Assembly: GCA_949283935.1 (NCBI GenBank)
Contig: CASDUJ010000008.1
Location: forward strand, 1-64,000
Direction of reading: 5' to 3'
Length of the DNA: 64,000 bases
Source: an uncultured bacterium
GTDB taxonomy: Bacteria > Cyanobacteriota > Vampirovibrionia > Gastranaerophilales > JAILCC01
The notes below the pieces were generated by a model. It did no database searches. It was not told where the DNA came from and saw only the letters and a list, made by a program, of their open reading frames with translations. Position 1 is the stretch's first letter, and every line of letters begins with the position of its first letter. A program made the position numbers and the translations under genes. Below are positions 17,350 to 26,141 of this stretch, one piece after another.

Positions 17350-18618
17350 TTAATGCTTCGCTTTCAACATATTATTTAGGGAATTGCCAAGAGCAGTTTG
17401 ACATTTACTTACTAAATTAAAAACATTTTGTTCAAAATAACTATTTCTCCATAAACTACTTGAAAGTTTACATTTTTCTAAAGCATATTCGTATTTACCC
17501 TTTTCGTATAATTCTTGAGCCATTTCAAAAGAAGTTAAAGCTGCTTGATAAAGAATATTAGTCTTAATTTTTAAATTATTAATTTGGTTAGTTATTTCAC
17601 TTGTATTGGATAAAATTGCTAAATTTTCATAATAAACTAATGCATCATCGAATTTTTCTTGTTTGTTATATTCTTCGCATTGTGTTTTGTGTCTGCTTAC
17701 ATATTCTGGAGATGCAATTAATAAACTATGAAGCTTTTCTGCTGCCTTTTGAGCCAAAAAAACTTCTTGATTATTTTGCATTGTTCTTTGAATAAATGCC
17801 GTATAAAAAGCATATGCATTTACATTATCTTCTAGTTTTTCACAACACAAACCTAAATTTAAACATAATTGTGTTTGCTTTTTATCAATTTTGTAAGCTT
17901 CTAGCCAATATAATTTTGCTTGGTCAAATTTTTCTAATTTATAAAAAATATTACCAATATTGCTATATGTTTTAGCAAAATTTGGAAAAACTCTTAGTGA
18001 TTCATAATACGATTGCAATGCCTTTCTGTAATATCCTTTTTTTTCAAAATAAATACCTATTTTCATTTGCGCTATAGCATTTAGTTTGTGCATTGCTATT
18101 TTTTTGTGAATATTTTTATAATTATTGGATGTAACGCTTAACGTGCCTGATAAATAAAATTCATATAATAAAAATGCTTTTTTTCGATTGTTCATTTTTT
18201 CATATGTAATACCTAAGTTTATCAATGAAATTTCATTATGTGGATTTATGCAAAAAGCATTATAAAATTCTATGGCTGCATCTTGATAATTATCATTTGC
18301 CAAATAATAATTACCTAAATTTATATATGGATTTATTAAATATTTGTCTTGTTCTTTTGCCATTTTCCAATATTTTATTGCTTCTTGAGTATTAAGTAAT
18401 TCATATTGGCAATTTGCGTAATTTACTAAAGTCTCCGGTTGATCAGGATATTTGTTATGAGCTTCCATGAAAGTTTTAGAAGCTTCTTCAAATTCACGTT
18501 TTTCATACTGATGCACTCCTTTGGAAAACATCATTCTGTATTCTTCTTCCGCCGGTAGTTGAAGTTCTTTTTGTTCTTCTTGATTTAATTCAGGATTTTG
18601 ATTTAAATTTACTTCCAT
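17350..18618 (-). CDS. Tetratricopeptide repeat protein
   Basis: A cytosolic protein of 422 residues without signal peptide. Typical TPR units run from about 28 to 310 (for example PYINLGNYYLANDNYQDAAIEFYNAF and YSNIGNIFYKLEKFDQAKLYW split across repeats), with weaker helical repeats at 320-400. TPR arrays act as protein scaffolds. It lies between an unknown 118-residue protein (upstream) and YkgJ (downstream), all leftward and closely spaced. The partner is unknown. Confidence 0.85.
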   Translation of the reverse strand: MEVNLNQNPELNQEEQKELQLPAEEEYRMMFSKGVHQYEKREFEEASKTFMEAHNKYPDQPETLVNYANCQYELLNTQEAIKYWKMAKEQDKYLINPYINLGNYYLANDNYQDAAIEFYNAFCINPHNEISLINLGITYEKMNNRKKAFLLYEFYLSGTLSVTSNNYKNIHKKIAMHKLNAIAQMKIGIYFEKKGYYRKALQSYYESLRVFPNFAKTYSNIGNIFYKLEKFDQAKLYWLEAYKIDKKQTQLCLNLGLCCEKLEDNVNAYAFYTAFIQRTMQNNQEVFLAQKAAEKLHSLLIASPEYVSRHKTQCEEYNKQEKFDDALVYYENLAILSNTSEITNQINNLKIKTNILYQAALTSFEMAQELYEKGKYEYALEKCKLSSSLWRNSYFEQNVFNLVSKCQTALGNSLNNMLKAKH

Positions 18619-18641
18619 CTTCTTTTACTAGTTAACTTTTA

Positions 18642-18998
18642 TTATTGCTCTGGGCTAAATAAATCATTTAATACAGCAATGTCATTAAACATACTCTCTG
18701 CTAATTCCTCTTCTGATATGTCAATAATTCCTTTTTCCATTAAATTAACAACTTCTCTTGTTGCTTCCTCTTCTGATATATTATCTAAATATCCTGCATA
18801 TCTATTAATTTCTTGTTCCTTTTGGTATAAATCTATAGCCTGCTGTGAAATGTTACTTTCATCAATTAAATTGGTTTTGTTTATTCCATATGCGTTCTTT
18901 AATGCATTGTTTGAAATATTTTGCAAATTCTGAGTTTCTTGATTTTGCAAAGTATTTTGTGTATTTAAAAGGTTATTATCGTTAATTTTGTCAATCAC
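18642..18998 (-). CDS. Unknown acidic 118-residue protein, possibly FlgM-like
   Basis: The first 45 residues are Asn/Gln/Leu-rich and probably unfolded. The second half (ISQQAIDLYQKEQEI, then EEEATREVVNLMEKGII and DISEEELAESMF) has the rhythm of FlgM anti-sigma-28 proteins: a Ser-Arg/Gln-Ala helix, a helix ending in a Gly turn, then an E-x-L/I-A-E helix. The similarity is loose. A promoter-like pair (TTACTA, 17 bases, CATAAT) lies upstream on the minus strand around 19021-19050. Confident as a gene, not as FlgM. Confidence 0.6.
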   Translation of the reverse strand: MIDKINDNNLLNTQNTLQNQETQNLQNISNNALKNAYGINKTNLIDESNISQQAIDLYQKEQEINRYAGYLDNISEEEATREVVNLMEKGIIDISEEELAESMFNDIAVLNDLFSPEQ

Positions 18999-19306
18999 AA
19001 TCTTTTCCTACCCCTTATCACATGTATATTATGCTTGTTTTAAAGGAATTTAGTAATATCCTTTGGGTTTATTTTGTCTAAATCTTTTGGTCTATTTTTA
19101 AATTGTTTTTATTTTTCAAAATTTTTAATTCTCGCAAAATTACCCTAAATCTAATGTTTGAAACTTTTTATAAAAAATATAAAATATTTATAAAAATACT
19201 TTAATAACTATTGCGCAAAAAATTTTTTTTATGCTATTGTATGTTGTAATTGAGGTTTTATAATCTTATCATGTTGTAAAGTATTTTGATGGAGTTATGA
19301 AAGAAA
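18999..19306. other. 308-base intergenic region between divergent genes
   Basis: Very AT-rich, with no ORF or stable hairpin seen. It holds a probable minus-strand promoter near the 118-residue gene and, for speD, TTGCGC at about 19214 with TATTGT 18 bases further on. Nothing else is recognised. Confidence 0.5.
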
Positions 19307-19747
19307 TTGAACAATCACGCACAATACCCTGAAAAAACCCAAGCTACTTATTTGGGAAGACACATTTTGGCAGAATTTTTTGACTGTGACTCAAATGTTT
19401 TAAATAACTTAGAATTAATTGAAAAGAAAATGTCTGAAGCAGCTACGGCTTGTGGCGCTCATATTGTACAAACTTGTTTCCATATGTTTAATCCACATGG
19501 AGTAAGTGGAGTGGTTATTATTTCAGAATCACATTTAGCTATCCATACATGGCCTGAATTAGGTTATGCAGCCGTGGATTTATTTACTTGTGGAGAAAAT
19601 TGTGATCCTAAAATTGCTTATGACTTTTTGAAACAAGCTTTTTCTTCAAAATCCGGTTCTTATTCAGAACTTAGAAGAGGAATGCTTGTATCTCCTGATT
19701 TGGTTCAAAAAGCACCTTTTTGCATAAAAGACCAAATTGAAGTATAA
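19307..19747 (+). CDS. speD: S-adenosylmethionine decarboxylase proenzyme
   Basis: A 146-residue class I SpeD. The self-cleavage site is in SESHLAIHTWPE, where Ser75 would become the pyruvoyl group; C-terminal FTCG and the GRHILAEFFDC start are also typical. It supplies decarboxylated AdoMet for spermidine or aminopropyl-agmatine. The only usable start is TTG 19307, since TGA precedes it by two codons; an ATG at 19297 is out of frame and opens a 12-codon ORF. Weak initiation or translational coupling from that short ORF is possible. Confidence 0.93.
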   Translation: MNNHAQYPEKTQATYLGRHILAEFFDCDSNVLNNLELIEKKMSEAATACGAHIVQTCFHMFNPHGVSGVVIISESHLAIHTWPELGYAAVDLFTCGENCDPKIAYDFLKQAFSSKSGSYSELRRGMLVSPDLVQKAPFCIKDQIEV

Positions 19748-19771
19748 TAATTTTACACACTTAGAAATTAA

Positions 19772-19803
19772 AACGACCCAGCAGTTTGGGTCGTTTCTTT
19801 TTG
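19772..19803 (+). terminator. Intrinsic terminator after speD
   Basis: AACGACCCA (19772-19780) pairs perfectly with TGGGTCGTT (19787-19795) around a 6-nt loop, followed by TCTTTTT. Confidence 0.9.
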
Positions 19804-19918
19804 CTAAGTTTTGTAAAATTTTTCCAAAAATAAGAATAAATTTAATTTAATTAGGGTATAAAAAACTTAGCGTTACAAAAATACAAGGATGTGTATTAGT
19901 AAGATAAGGAGAATCTTT

Positions 19919-20761
19919 ATGCCTAGTATTGATCTCAATACAAATGTTTTGTCTTTGGTTTTGCAAAACAATTTGTCTAAAACAACTCAAGCTTTACGTT
20001 CTTCTATGGAAAAACTTTCAACTGGCAAAAAAATTAACAAAGCTTCAGATGGAGCTGCACAACTTTCTATTTCAACAAAATTAGAAACTCAAATTTCAGG
20101 AAATACTATTGCTCAATCTAATGTGCAACAGGGAATGTTGGTTTTAAACCAAACAGATTCTGGACTGCAAAATATTAATGAAAATTTAGTTAAAATTAGA
20201 GATTTAGCTGTTCAGGCTTCAACTGATACTTATAGCCAAGAACAAAGAAATGCAATGGAATTAGAGGCCCAAGGATATTTAGATCAAATTAATAATATTG
20301 CCATTTCTACTTCTTTTAATGGTTTATCTTTACTTGATGGCAGTATTACAGATCTAAAATTACAAATAGGTGCTAATTCAGAAGATACCATGAATATTGG
20401 CAATGCTTTTTTAAGTGCTGAAGGCTCTTCTTTGGGCTTAACTTCTGCTGCTTTAAATACTGCTTTTTCTTCTGCAAACAATGCTAATTCTTTCATTGAA
20501 ACAGTAGATTCTGCCATATCTCAAGTTTCTTCTCATTTATCTGTTGTTGGAGCATTTTCTAATTCTCTTGATTCAACTTTAAATTCTTTGGCTGTTGAAC
20601 AAATTAATCTGGAATCTTCAAAATCTTTAATTATGGATGTAGATTATGCAAGTGAAATTTCAAAATTTGTACAACTACAAATACTACAACAAGCTTCTGT
20701 AAGTTTACTTTCTCAAGCAAATATGCAACCTTCTCTTGCATTAAATCTGCTTAATGGCTAA
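19919..20761 (+). CDS. Flagellin
   Basis: A short flagellin of 280 residues with conserved D0/D1 ends and almost no central variable domain. The N-terminal part has the KLSTGKKINKASDGAAQLSIS signature at about 40-60 with the SGNTIAQSNVQQGMLVL helix; the C-terminal helix ends in LSQANMQPSLALNLL. It forms the filament after export with FliS. ATG 19919 has AAGGAG eight bases upstream; an in-frame ATG at 19889 is unlikely. The usual SAEGSR-type Arg for TLR5 recognition was not evaluated. No good FliA box was found in front of it, unlike fliS. Confidence 0.95.
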   Translation: MPSIDLNTNVLSLVLQNNLSKTTQALRSSMEKLSTGKKINKASDGAAQLSISTKLETQISGNTIAQSNVQQGMLVLNQTDSGLQNINENLVKIRDLAVQASTDTYSQEQRNAMELEAQGYLDQINNIAISTSFNGLSLLDGSITDLKLQIGANSEDTMNIGNAFLSAEGSSLGLTSAALNTAFSSANNANSFIETVDSAISQVSSHLSVVGAFSNSLDSTLNSLAVEQINLESSKSLIMDVDYASEISKFVQLQILQQASVSLLSQANMQPSLALNLLNG

Positions 20762-20795
20762 GTTAAAAAGCCTATATTTTTTAGACTCCTTATTA

Positions 20796-20824
20796 TTTAC
20801 AATTGTTTAAACAAATGCTATTAT
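20796..20824 (+). promoter_or_regulatory. Promoter with a perfect 12-bp palindrome in the spacer
   Basis: TTTACA (20796-20801) and TATTAT (20819-20824) have the ideal 17-base spacing. The spacer holds TTGTTTAAACAA (20803-20814), a perfect palindrome, extended as CA and TG at the ends with one mismatch on each side. This looks like a dimeric repressor site. Confidence 0.6.
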
Positions 20825-20857
20825 ATATGCCGCAATAGATTAATAAGGAGTTTTTGT

Positions 20858-21133
20858 ATGGGAAAAAAGCATGAATTAATTAGAGAAGTTTTTATAAAAA
20901 ACAATACAAATTTTTATGATAATGTTGTTTTGTTCACTAAAGGATTTAAAGCTGTTGGAGAATTTTATAACGATCACAATGTGGAAGGAGTGATTGCCCT
21001 CAAAAATGCTAAAATTCATTTTTATGCTTCAAATTGTGAATGCGAAACAAATCCTTCAACACAAGTTATTCCTTGGCTAAATGTTTTTGCAAAAGATGTA
21101 ATTGCTTTTAGTTTTGTTGAAAAATCTAATTAA
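20858..21133 (+). CDS. Unknown 91-residue protein (Sm-like fold possible)
   Basis: AAGGAG precedes the ATG at 20858, so translation is well supported. The protein has a helix (LIREVFIKNNT), then beta-like stretches NVVLFTKGFKAVGEF, GVIALKNAKIHFYAS and a final KDVIAFSFVE, with a CEC motif between. The order helix, V-x-L-F-x-x-G-x-x-x-x-G-x-F, then later strands recalls the Sm fold of Hfq, but Hfq's conserved FD and YKHAI residues are absent. Tail overlaps ogt by eight bases on the other strand. Confidence 0.65.
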   Translation: MGKKHELIREVFIKNNTNFYDNVVLFTKGFKAVGEFYNDHNVEGVIALKNAKIHFYASNCECETNPSTQVIPWLNVFAKDVIAFSFVEKSN

Positions 21134-21596
21134 AATTTTTTTCTTCAATAAAAAGTAGTTTCTTTTTTAATTTTAATCCACCTGCGTATCCTGTTAATGT
21201 TCCATTTGTACCTATAACTCTGTGACATGGAATAATTATTGCTATGGGATTTTTGTTATTTGCACCGCCTATTGCTCTTGCAGCTTTGCTATTTCCTATT
21301 TTAATAGCTATATCTTTGTATGAACAAGTTTTCCCGTAAGGAATTTTCATAATTGCTTGCCATACACGTTCTTGAAATTTTGTTCCTTGGGGCTTTATTG
21401 GTATAGAAAATTTTTTTCTTTTACCAACAAAATATTCTTCCAGTTCTTCTTTTGCTTTTTTTATTAATGGCGTTTCCCTTAAAATAGAATTTAATGAAAT
21501 TTTTGTTTCTGAAAAAGTAATTTTTGTTATGTATCCTTTTTCTTCAGCAACTAATATTTTCCCTATCGAAAATTTGTATACAAAATAATTTTCCAT
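21126..21596 (-). CDS. ogt: Methylated-DNA-protein cysteine methyltransferase
   Basis: A 156-residue alkyltransferase with the suicide-Cys motif IIPCHRVIG (Cys near 123), the RAIGGANNKNP lead-in and the helix-turn-helix GTKFQERVWQAIMKIPYGKT with YKDIA. It removes alkyl groups from O6-guanine. It is a stand-alone domain without Ada regulatory parts. Confidence 0.95.
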   Translation of the reverse strand: MENYFVYKFSIGKILVAEEKGYITKITFSETKISLNSILRETPLIKKAKEELEEYFVGKRKKFSIPIKPQGTKFQERVWQAIMKIPYGKTCSYKDIAIKIGNSKAARAIGGANNKNPIAIIIPCHRVIGTNGTLTGYAGGLKLKKKLLFIEEKNFN

Positions 21597-21643
21597 AAGA
21601 AAATTTTAGCATTATTGCCTTTTTGTGTCATTTTTATAAGTGC

Positions 21644-22330
21644 TTAATTTATATAATTTGTTTTTTGAATAAAAAGTTTTGCTTCATTTATGGGGACAGC
21701 AAATCCAATACCTATATTAGATTTATTGTTGTCAGGATTATAAATTGATTGATTGATTCCTATTACTTCTGCATTACTATTAACTAATGGTCCGCCTGAA
21801 CTTCCGGGATTAATCGCTGCATCCGTTTGAATTTTATTTCGTTCTGTGTCAAATCTACTAACAATACCTGTAGTTAATGTGTTGTTGAAACCAAATGGGT
21901 TGCCTATTGCTAATACTTTTTGACCAACTTTAATTTCGCTAGAATTGCCGAATTTTACTGGTTTTAATGGAACTTGCGTGGATATTTTTACAAGTGCTAA
22001 ATCATTTCCGCCTCCAATTGAACCTACCACTATCCCTTCTTTTTCTGTTCCATCATATAACTTAATTTTTATGTCTTTTACACCATCTATTACATGCCTG
22101 CTTGTCAAAATAAGTCCGTTGGGAGTAACTATACAACCTGTACCACTTGAAAATTCTTCTTCTGTAATTTTTCCATCTATTGCTACTATACTAGGATTTA
22201 ATTTTTCGTAAACAGAAATATTTACAAGTTCATCTTGTTCAAAATTTTGTGCATGAACTTTTGTTCCAACAAATAAAATCATTGTTAAAAAAAATATAAT
22301 AATATTTTTGCCAATTAAATTTTTGTACAT
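21644..22330 (-). CDS. Exported trypsin-like serine protease, HtrA/Deg type without PDZ
   Basis: About 228 residues. The signal peptide (IIIFFLTMILFVGTKVHA) points to the periplasm. All three catalytic residues are present: His in TSRHVI, Asp in NDLALV, Ser in NPGSSGGPL. The protein stops soon after the protease fold (GIGFAVPINEAK), so the PDZ domain of DegP/HtrA is missing. ATG 22330 is preferred over ATG 22345 because GGGGAG lies eight bases before it. The next genes upstream in the same direction encode a pilin-like and a coiled-coil protein. Confidence 0.9.
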   Translation of the reverse strand: MYKNLIGKNIIIFFLTMILFVGTKVHAQNFEQDELVNISVYEKLNPSIVAIDGKITEEEFSSGTGCIVTPNGLILTSRHVIDGVKDIKIKLYDGTEKEGIVVGSIGGGNDLALVKISTQVPLKPVKFGNSSEIKVGQKVLAIGNPFGFNNTLTTGIVSRFDTERNKIQTDAAINPGSSGGPLVNSNAEVIGINQSIYNPDNNKSNIGIGFAVPINEAKLFIQKTNYIN

Positions 22331-22415
22331 GTAATCACTCCCCATTTTCTCTCTGTTTTCATTTAAACATTAGTTATAAGAAAATTTATTAGCCAATTGG
22401 AGTGATTCGCTTTTT

Positions 22416-22916
22416 TTATTCGGTAATTTTATCTTTGTATATTTTAAATAAAAATTGATCTTTTCCAAATTGATTAGGACGAGTATATCCATTTGTATCT
22501 ATAATAATACCTGCACAATAATCTTTGTTCTCATTAGCTTTTCCACAATCATTAGAATTGTAATAAAAACCTACATGAGCATTATTTAAAAGTTGAAAAC
22601 CATAAATGGGTTTGTTTGGTAAATATTTAAAATTTCTGAAATCTTTCTTATCATTGAAAAGTTTCTTGTATGAAATTTTGTTGGCAAATTTATTGCGAAG
22701 TAATTGGGCTTTTTCAGTGTGAGATTTTTCTCCTATCGTTTCAATAAAAAAATCTTTGTTAAATTCCATTATTGCTTTTATTTCTTTTTCTACCATTATT
22801 TTTTGTCTTTCAAAATCTGTATCAAAAGAACGTAATAATAACACCGAAAGAATTGCAAGTATAATACTTGAAACGGTTATTAAATACCTTTTCTTAATAC
22901 CTTTTCTTTTGCCCAT
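22416..22916 (-). CDS. Membrane-anchored protein with pilin-like C-terminal motif
   Basis: The 166-residue protein starts with basic residues and one membrane helix (YLITVSSIILAILSVLLL, about 11-28), followed by a mostly helical then mixed periplasmic part. Near the end, CAGIIIDTNGYTRPNQFGKD resembles the D-x-NG-x3-PN-x-x-G-x-D motif of type IV pilin and pseudopilin C-termini, with two Cys just before it. It lacks a clear prepilin peptidase site (no G before the helix followed by FTLxE). It starts one base after the 743-residue coiled-coil gene ends. Confidence 0.65.
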   Translation of the reverse strand: MGKRKGIKKRYLITVSSIILAILSVLLLRSFDTDFERQKIMVEKEIKAIMEFNKDFFIETIGEKSHTEKAQLLRNKFANKISYKKLFNDKKDFRNFKYLPNKPIYGFQLLNNAHVGFYYNSNDCGKANENKDYCAGIIIDTNGYTRPNQFGKDQFLFKIYKDKITE

Positions 22917-22917
22917 T

Positions 22918-25149
22918 TTATTCTTTCGCTAATTTACTGGATAATTCTGATAATACTTCTTCCATTTGAACAAATTTTTTGTTTATATTATCAAGTTTCG
23001 TGTTAATTGGTTTAGTCGATGTTTCTTTCGTTGTAATTTTGACTGTGAGAATTTTATCAATTTTTTCTTCAATTTTATCCAATCGCTTTTGTGTTTCTTC
23101 TTCGTATATTTTTAATCTTGCAAAAATATTCGTAACATCGTTGTTTATAGATTTCTTTAAGCCTTCTATTTCAGTTTCTGTTTTTTCAATTTCTTTTCTT
23201 TTGTTTAATAATTCTTCGGAATTCGCTCTTAATTCCTCCAATACCGTTGTTGCATTATCTAACCATTCACCTACATATATTAATGCATTTTTTATTGTAG
23301 ACGCTTCTGCATGTACAGCTTTGGATGATTGATTCCCTTCTGAAATTTTTTCGTTAATTTCATTTAAATAATGTGTTAATTCATAAAAAAGTTCGTATAA
23401 CTTTTCAGGATTCGCTTTGTCAAAAACTTCTTTGAATATTTCAAGATTATTTTTTAATTCTATTGTGCTATCTTCATTTGATAAAATTAATTTGTTGGTC
23501 CTTAAGCTAATATCATAAACTTGGGCATTTAAATCTTCTATCTTTTGTCTAATATCGGTTACGCCTTCATCTGCTTCTGTTGTGTTTCCTAATAGCTTGG
23601 ATACTTGTTCTATTTGTTCCCCAGTTTTTCTAATTTTATCAGATATTTCTTCTACTATATCTGAAGATGTTACCGATTTTGAAATATCATTTAATACTAA
23701 TCTCATTTTGGCTAAATCTGATTGAATATCATCAAAAGAATATACCAAATCTGATGTGTCTTCTGGTTTTAAATAATCGGTTATACTGTTTTGTGCTTTT
23801 TCTATGCCCTCAATTTTATTTAATAAACTTTTAAATTGAAGCATAATATTGTTTAATTTTTCAGAATTTTCATTCGTTTTAACTGTAATAGCTGATAAAA
23901 CATTTTCTATGAAATCTTTTAAATCTTCTGCTTCATCATCAAAAGATAAACTGTTAAATAAACTTAAAAGTTCAAGATAAAATTCATCATTTAGTGACTT
24001 TATTCCATCTTTTATTACATCCGCCGTTGATGATTTTGTTAGTTCTTCCAAATTTTCATTGTATTCTGCTAACATGTTTTCTATCTTTTCCATATTATCG
24101 CTAATAGTATGGTTGGATAAATCTGAATTTGTTTTAAATTCATCAACTAAATCAAACAGCCTGTTTACATCAATATTTACTGTGTCTACAATTTTGTCTA
24201 AATTATTGTTTATTGTTTCAGATAAATTACTTATTTCTCCGTGCATGTTTTGTATTTTGTTTTGTAGTTCAATAAATGCACCTTTGTCGTATTCTTTTAC
24301 AAAATTGTTTATTTCACTGAAATTTTGAGATGTTGCTTCAATAAATGATTTAATATCACTACTTGCTAATAATATTGGCGAAACAACGTCTGTTGTTAAT
24401 TTGTCTATTACTTCCTGAAAATTTTTTAGTTCTGTATATTTTTTGTCTATTATCTTTATTGCAGAAAGAACCGATGTAATAGCTAAATTAAGATCATCAA
24501 ATCTTTCTTTAATTTCGTTCATTCCTGTTATATTTTGCTCCTTATTTTGAAAAGGAGTTTTTGTTATTTCTTTTATCTTTTCTTCTATGGATTTTATGTA
24601 ATTTTCTATGTTTTGCTGAAAAGAAATATTTGTGCTATTTTGACTGCTAATTAGTGTTTTTATATCTTCTATTTTTTCTATAGAACTTTCTTTTTCTATA
24701 ACTGGAATTTGCACATTTGTTTGAGAATTTTTGAAAATTGCAAGTTCATTTGCCAAACCCTCTAAAGACTCTTCTATATCTTGTAATTGTTTTTTCAAAC
24801 CTTCGTCTGCAAAAGTTTCTTTGTTTTCAGATAAATTTGAAATTGCTTTGTTTATTTTTTCTATTATTTTTTCTAATTCTATTATTTTTATTTTTAAATT
24901 ATTTTGATTTTCACTTAAATCTTTTTTTATTTCATTAAAAAGCTTCTTTATTTCTTCTATATTCGGAAAAATAGATGTATCTTGAAACTTTTCTTCTATT
25001 GTATTAACTATTTCTGTTTTAAAATTTGGTAATTGATTTTGCTGAAAAGAATGAATTAGCGTCGTAATAAGACTTGAAATATTATCAATCTTTGTGTTGT
25101 AACTTTCTATTTTTTTGTCTATACTCTCTAATTGTGCTTCTATTTCCAT
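22918..25149 (-). CDS. Large coiled-coil protein of unknown function
   Basis: Nearly all of its 743 residues are predicted long helices with heptad-like Leu/Ile spacing, very rich in Lys, Glu, Asn and Ser; no membrane segment, signal peptide, Walker motif or known domain is visible. The sequence repeats the theme of Ile-x-x-L-x-x-x-I with Asn at core positions, as in filament-like or methyl-accepting type rods. I used ATG 25149; a TTG at 25164 would add five residues. Co-directional and nearly abutting with the pilin-like gene, so it could act with an envelope structure. Confidence 0.75.
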   Translation of the reverse strand: MEIEAQLESIDKKIESYNTKIDNISSLITTLIHSFQQNQLPNFKTEIVNTIEEKFQDTSIFPNIEEIKKLFNEIKKDLSENQNNLKIKIIELEKIIEKINKAISNLSENKETFADEGLKKQLQDIEESLEGLANELAIFKNSQTNVQIPVIEKESSIEKIEDIKTLISSQNSTNISFQQNIENYIKSIEEKIKEITKTPFQNKEQNITGMNEIKERFDDLNLAITSVLSAIKIIDKKYTELKNFQEVIDKLTTDVVSPILLASSDIKSFIEATSQNFSEINNFVKEYDKGAFIELQNKIQNMHGEISNLSETINNNLDKIVDTVNIDVNRLFDLVDEFKTNSDLSNHTISDNMEKIENMLAEYNENLEELTKSSTADVIKDGIKSLNDEFYLELLSLFNSLSFDDEAEDLKDFIENVLSAITVKTNENSEKLNNIMLQFKSLLNKIEGIEKAQNSITDYLKPEDTSDLVYSFDDIQSDLAKMRLVLNDISKSVTSSDIVEEISDKIRKTGEQIEQVSKLLGNTTEADEGVTDIRQKIEDLNAQVYDISLRTNKLILSNEDSTIELKNNLEIFKEVFDKANPEKLYELFYELTHYLNEINEKISEGNQSSKAVHAEASTIKNALIYVGEWLDNATTVLEELRANSEELLNKRKEIEKTETEIEGLKKSINNDVTNIFARLKIYEEETQKRLDKIEEKIDKILTVKITTKETSTKPINTKLDNINKKFVQMEEVLSELSSKLAKE

Positions 25150-25235
25150 TTTTTTTCTCTGCAAATATCATACATTTCAATTGTATCAAATATTTAAAGT
25201 TTTTGTAAGTTTGTAACAAAAGATTAATAAGCAAA

Positions 25236-25259
25236 AAAATACCGGCAAGCCGGTATTTT
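25236..25259 (-). terminator. Intrinsic terminator after rpoZ
   Basis: A perfect ten-pair stem (25236-25245 with 25250-25259) with loop CAAG. On the minus strand it is followed by a run of Ts. Confidence 0.92.
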
Positions 25260-25276
25260 ATAAAGTTTTTTAATAA

Positions 25277-25525
25277 TTATCCAACTAGTTCGCCATCGTT
25301 GTGTTCTGTTGCTTTGATAATTATTGCTTGTTGAATTGGTTTCTCTTTTTTTGTAGATGAATCAAAAGTAGTTTCGTAATCACCAAAATCATCTATTGGC
25401 TTCCTCATTTGTGCTTCATCTATCATTCTTTTTGCTAATTCTGCAATTTGATAAACTAATTCATATCTGTTTTGAGTTTGTTCATTTAAATCCCATGCTA
25501 TTTTTGTTATTTGACTTTGTTCCAT
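25277..25525 (-). CDS. rpoZ: RNA polymerase omega subunit
   Basis: At 82 residues, with the omega core QNRYELVYQIAELAKRMIDEA and the later KPIQQAI stretch. Omega stabilises the beta-prime subunit. Sequence identity is low, as in cyanobacterial omegas. AAGGAGA precedes the ATG. Followed by a strong terminator. Confidence 0.82.
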   Translation of the reverse strand: MEQSQITKIAWDLNEQTQNRYELVYQIAELAKRMIDEAQMRKPIDDFGDYETTFDSSTKKEKPIQQAIIIKATEHNDGELVG

Positions 25526-25610
25526 TAATTTTCTCCTTTGAGCCTTTATCCTATAATACTATAGAAAAAAAAGCAATCAAGATTTTTGGTCAAAAAATTA
25601 ACAAGTTAAT

Positions 25611-25991
25611 CTATTCCGCTAAAATTTCTTCTGTTTCTTCTTCTGTATTTTCTTTAGAACTTTGTGTTCGAATAGATTCTGCTTTATGTTTACCTTTTAT
25701 TGTTTTTTCTTTGTATTTTTGTACTTGTCTGTTTAGTTTGTCTGCAAGTAAATCAATACTTGCATACATTGATTCTGCTTTCTCTTCTATATGTATTCTT
25801 GCTCCAGCTATATTACATTTAGCTTCTGCTATATGGCTGTCTGCTACACTGGGGTTTTTTATAACTGTTAATATAACCTCAAAATCTATCATTTGATCGT
25901 AATGTTCTATTACTTTACTCATTTTTTCTTTTACATAAGCTTTGATTGCGGGGGTAATTTCAATATTTCTGCCATTTACAATAATTTGCAT
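25611..25991 (-). CDS. hpf: Ribosome hibernation promoting factor, short form
   Basis: A protein of 126 residues with the HPF/RaiA/YfiA fold: MQIIVNGRNIEITPAIKAYV at the start, KCNIAGARIHIEEKAESMYASID in the middle, and a basic YKEKTIKGKH end. It binds the decoding site of idle ribosomes. ATG 25991 has AAAGGAG upstream; an ATG at 26018 would add nine unconserved residues. The long-form dimerisation domain is absent. Confidence 0.92.
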   Translation of the reverse strand: MQIIVNGRNIEITPAIKAYVKEKMSKVIEHYDQMIDFEVILTVIKNPSVADSHIAEAKCNIAGARIHIEEKAESMYASIDLLADKLNRQVQKYKEKTIKGKHKAESIRTQSSKENTEEETEEILAE

Positions 25992-26141
25992 ATATAAATC
26001 TCCTTTGAAGACTGACAAAGTTCATTATAACTCATGTTTACTTTTTTTTAAAGAGTTATTTTCTCCTTTCCTTTGTCTTGTTGTTTTATCCATTTGAATA
26101 AGATATTTTTTTTTGTTAAAATTTTAATAAAAGAGGAAATT

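Noticed and set aside
19860-19918. FliA promoter for flagellin (TAAA near 19838 with GGGTATAA)
   Set aside because: Spacing is 13 and the -10 matches only five of eight bases; not strong enough to list.
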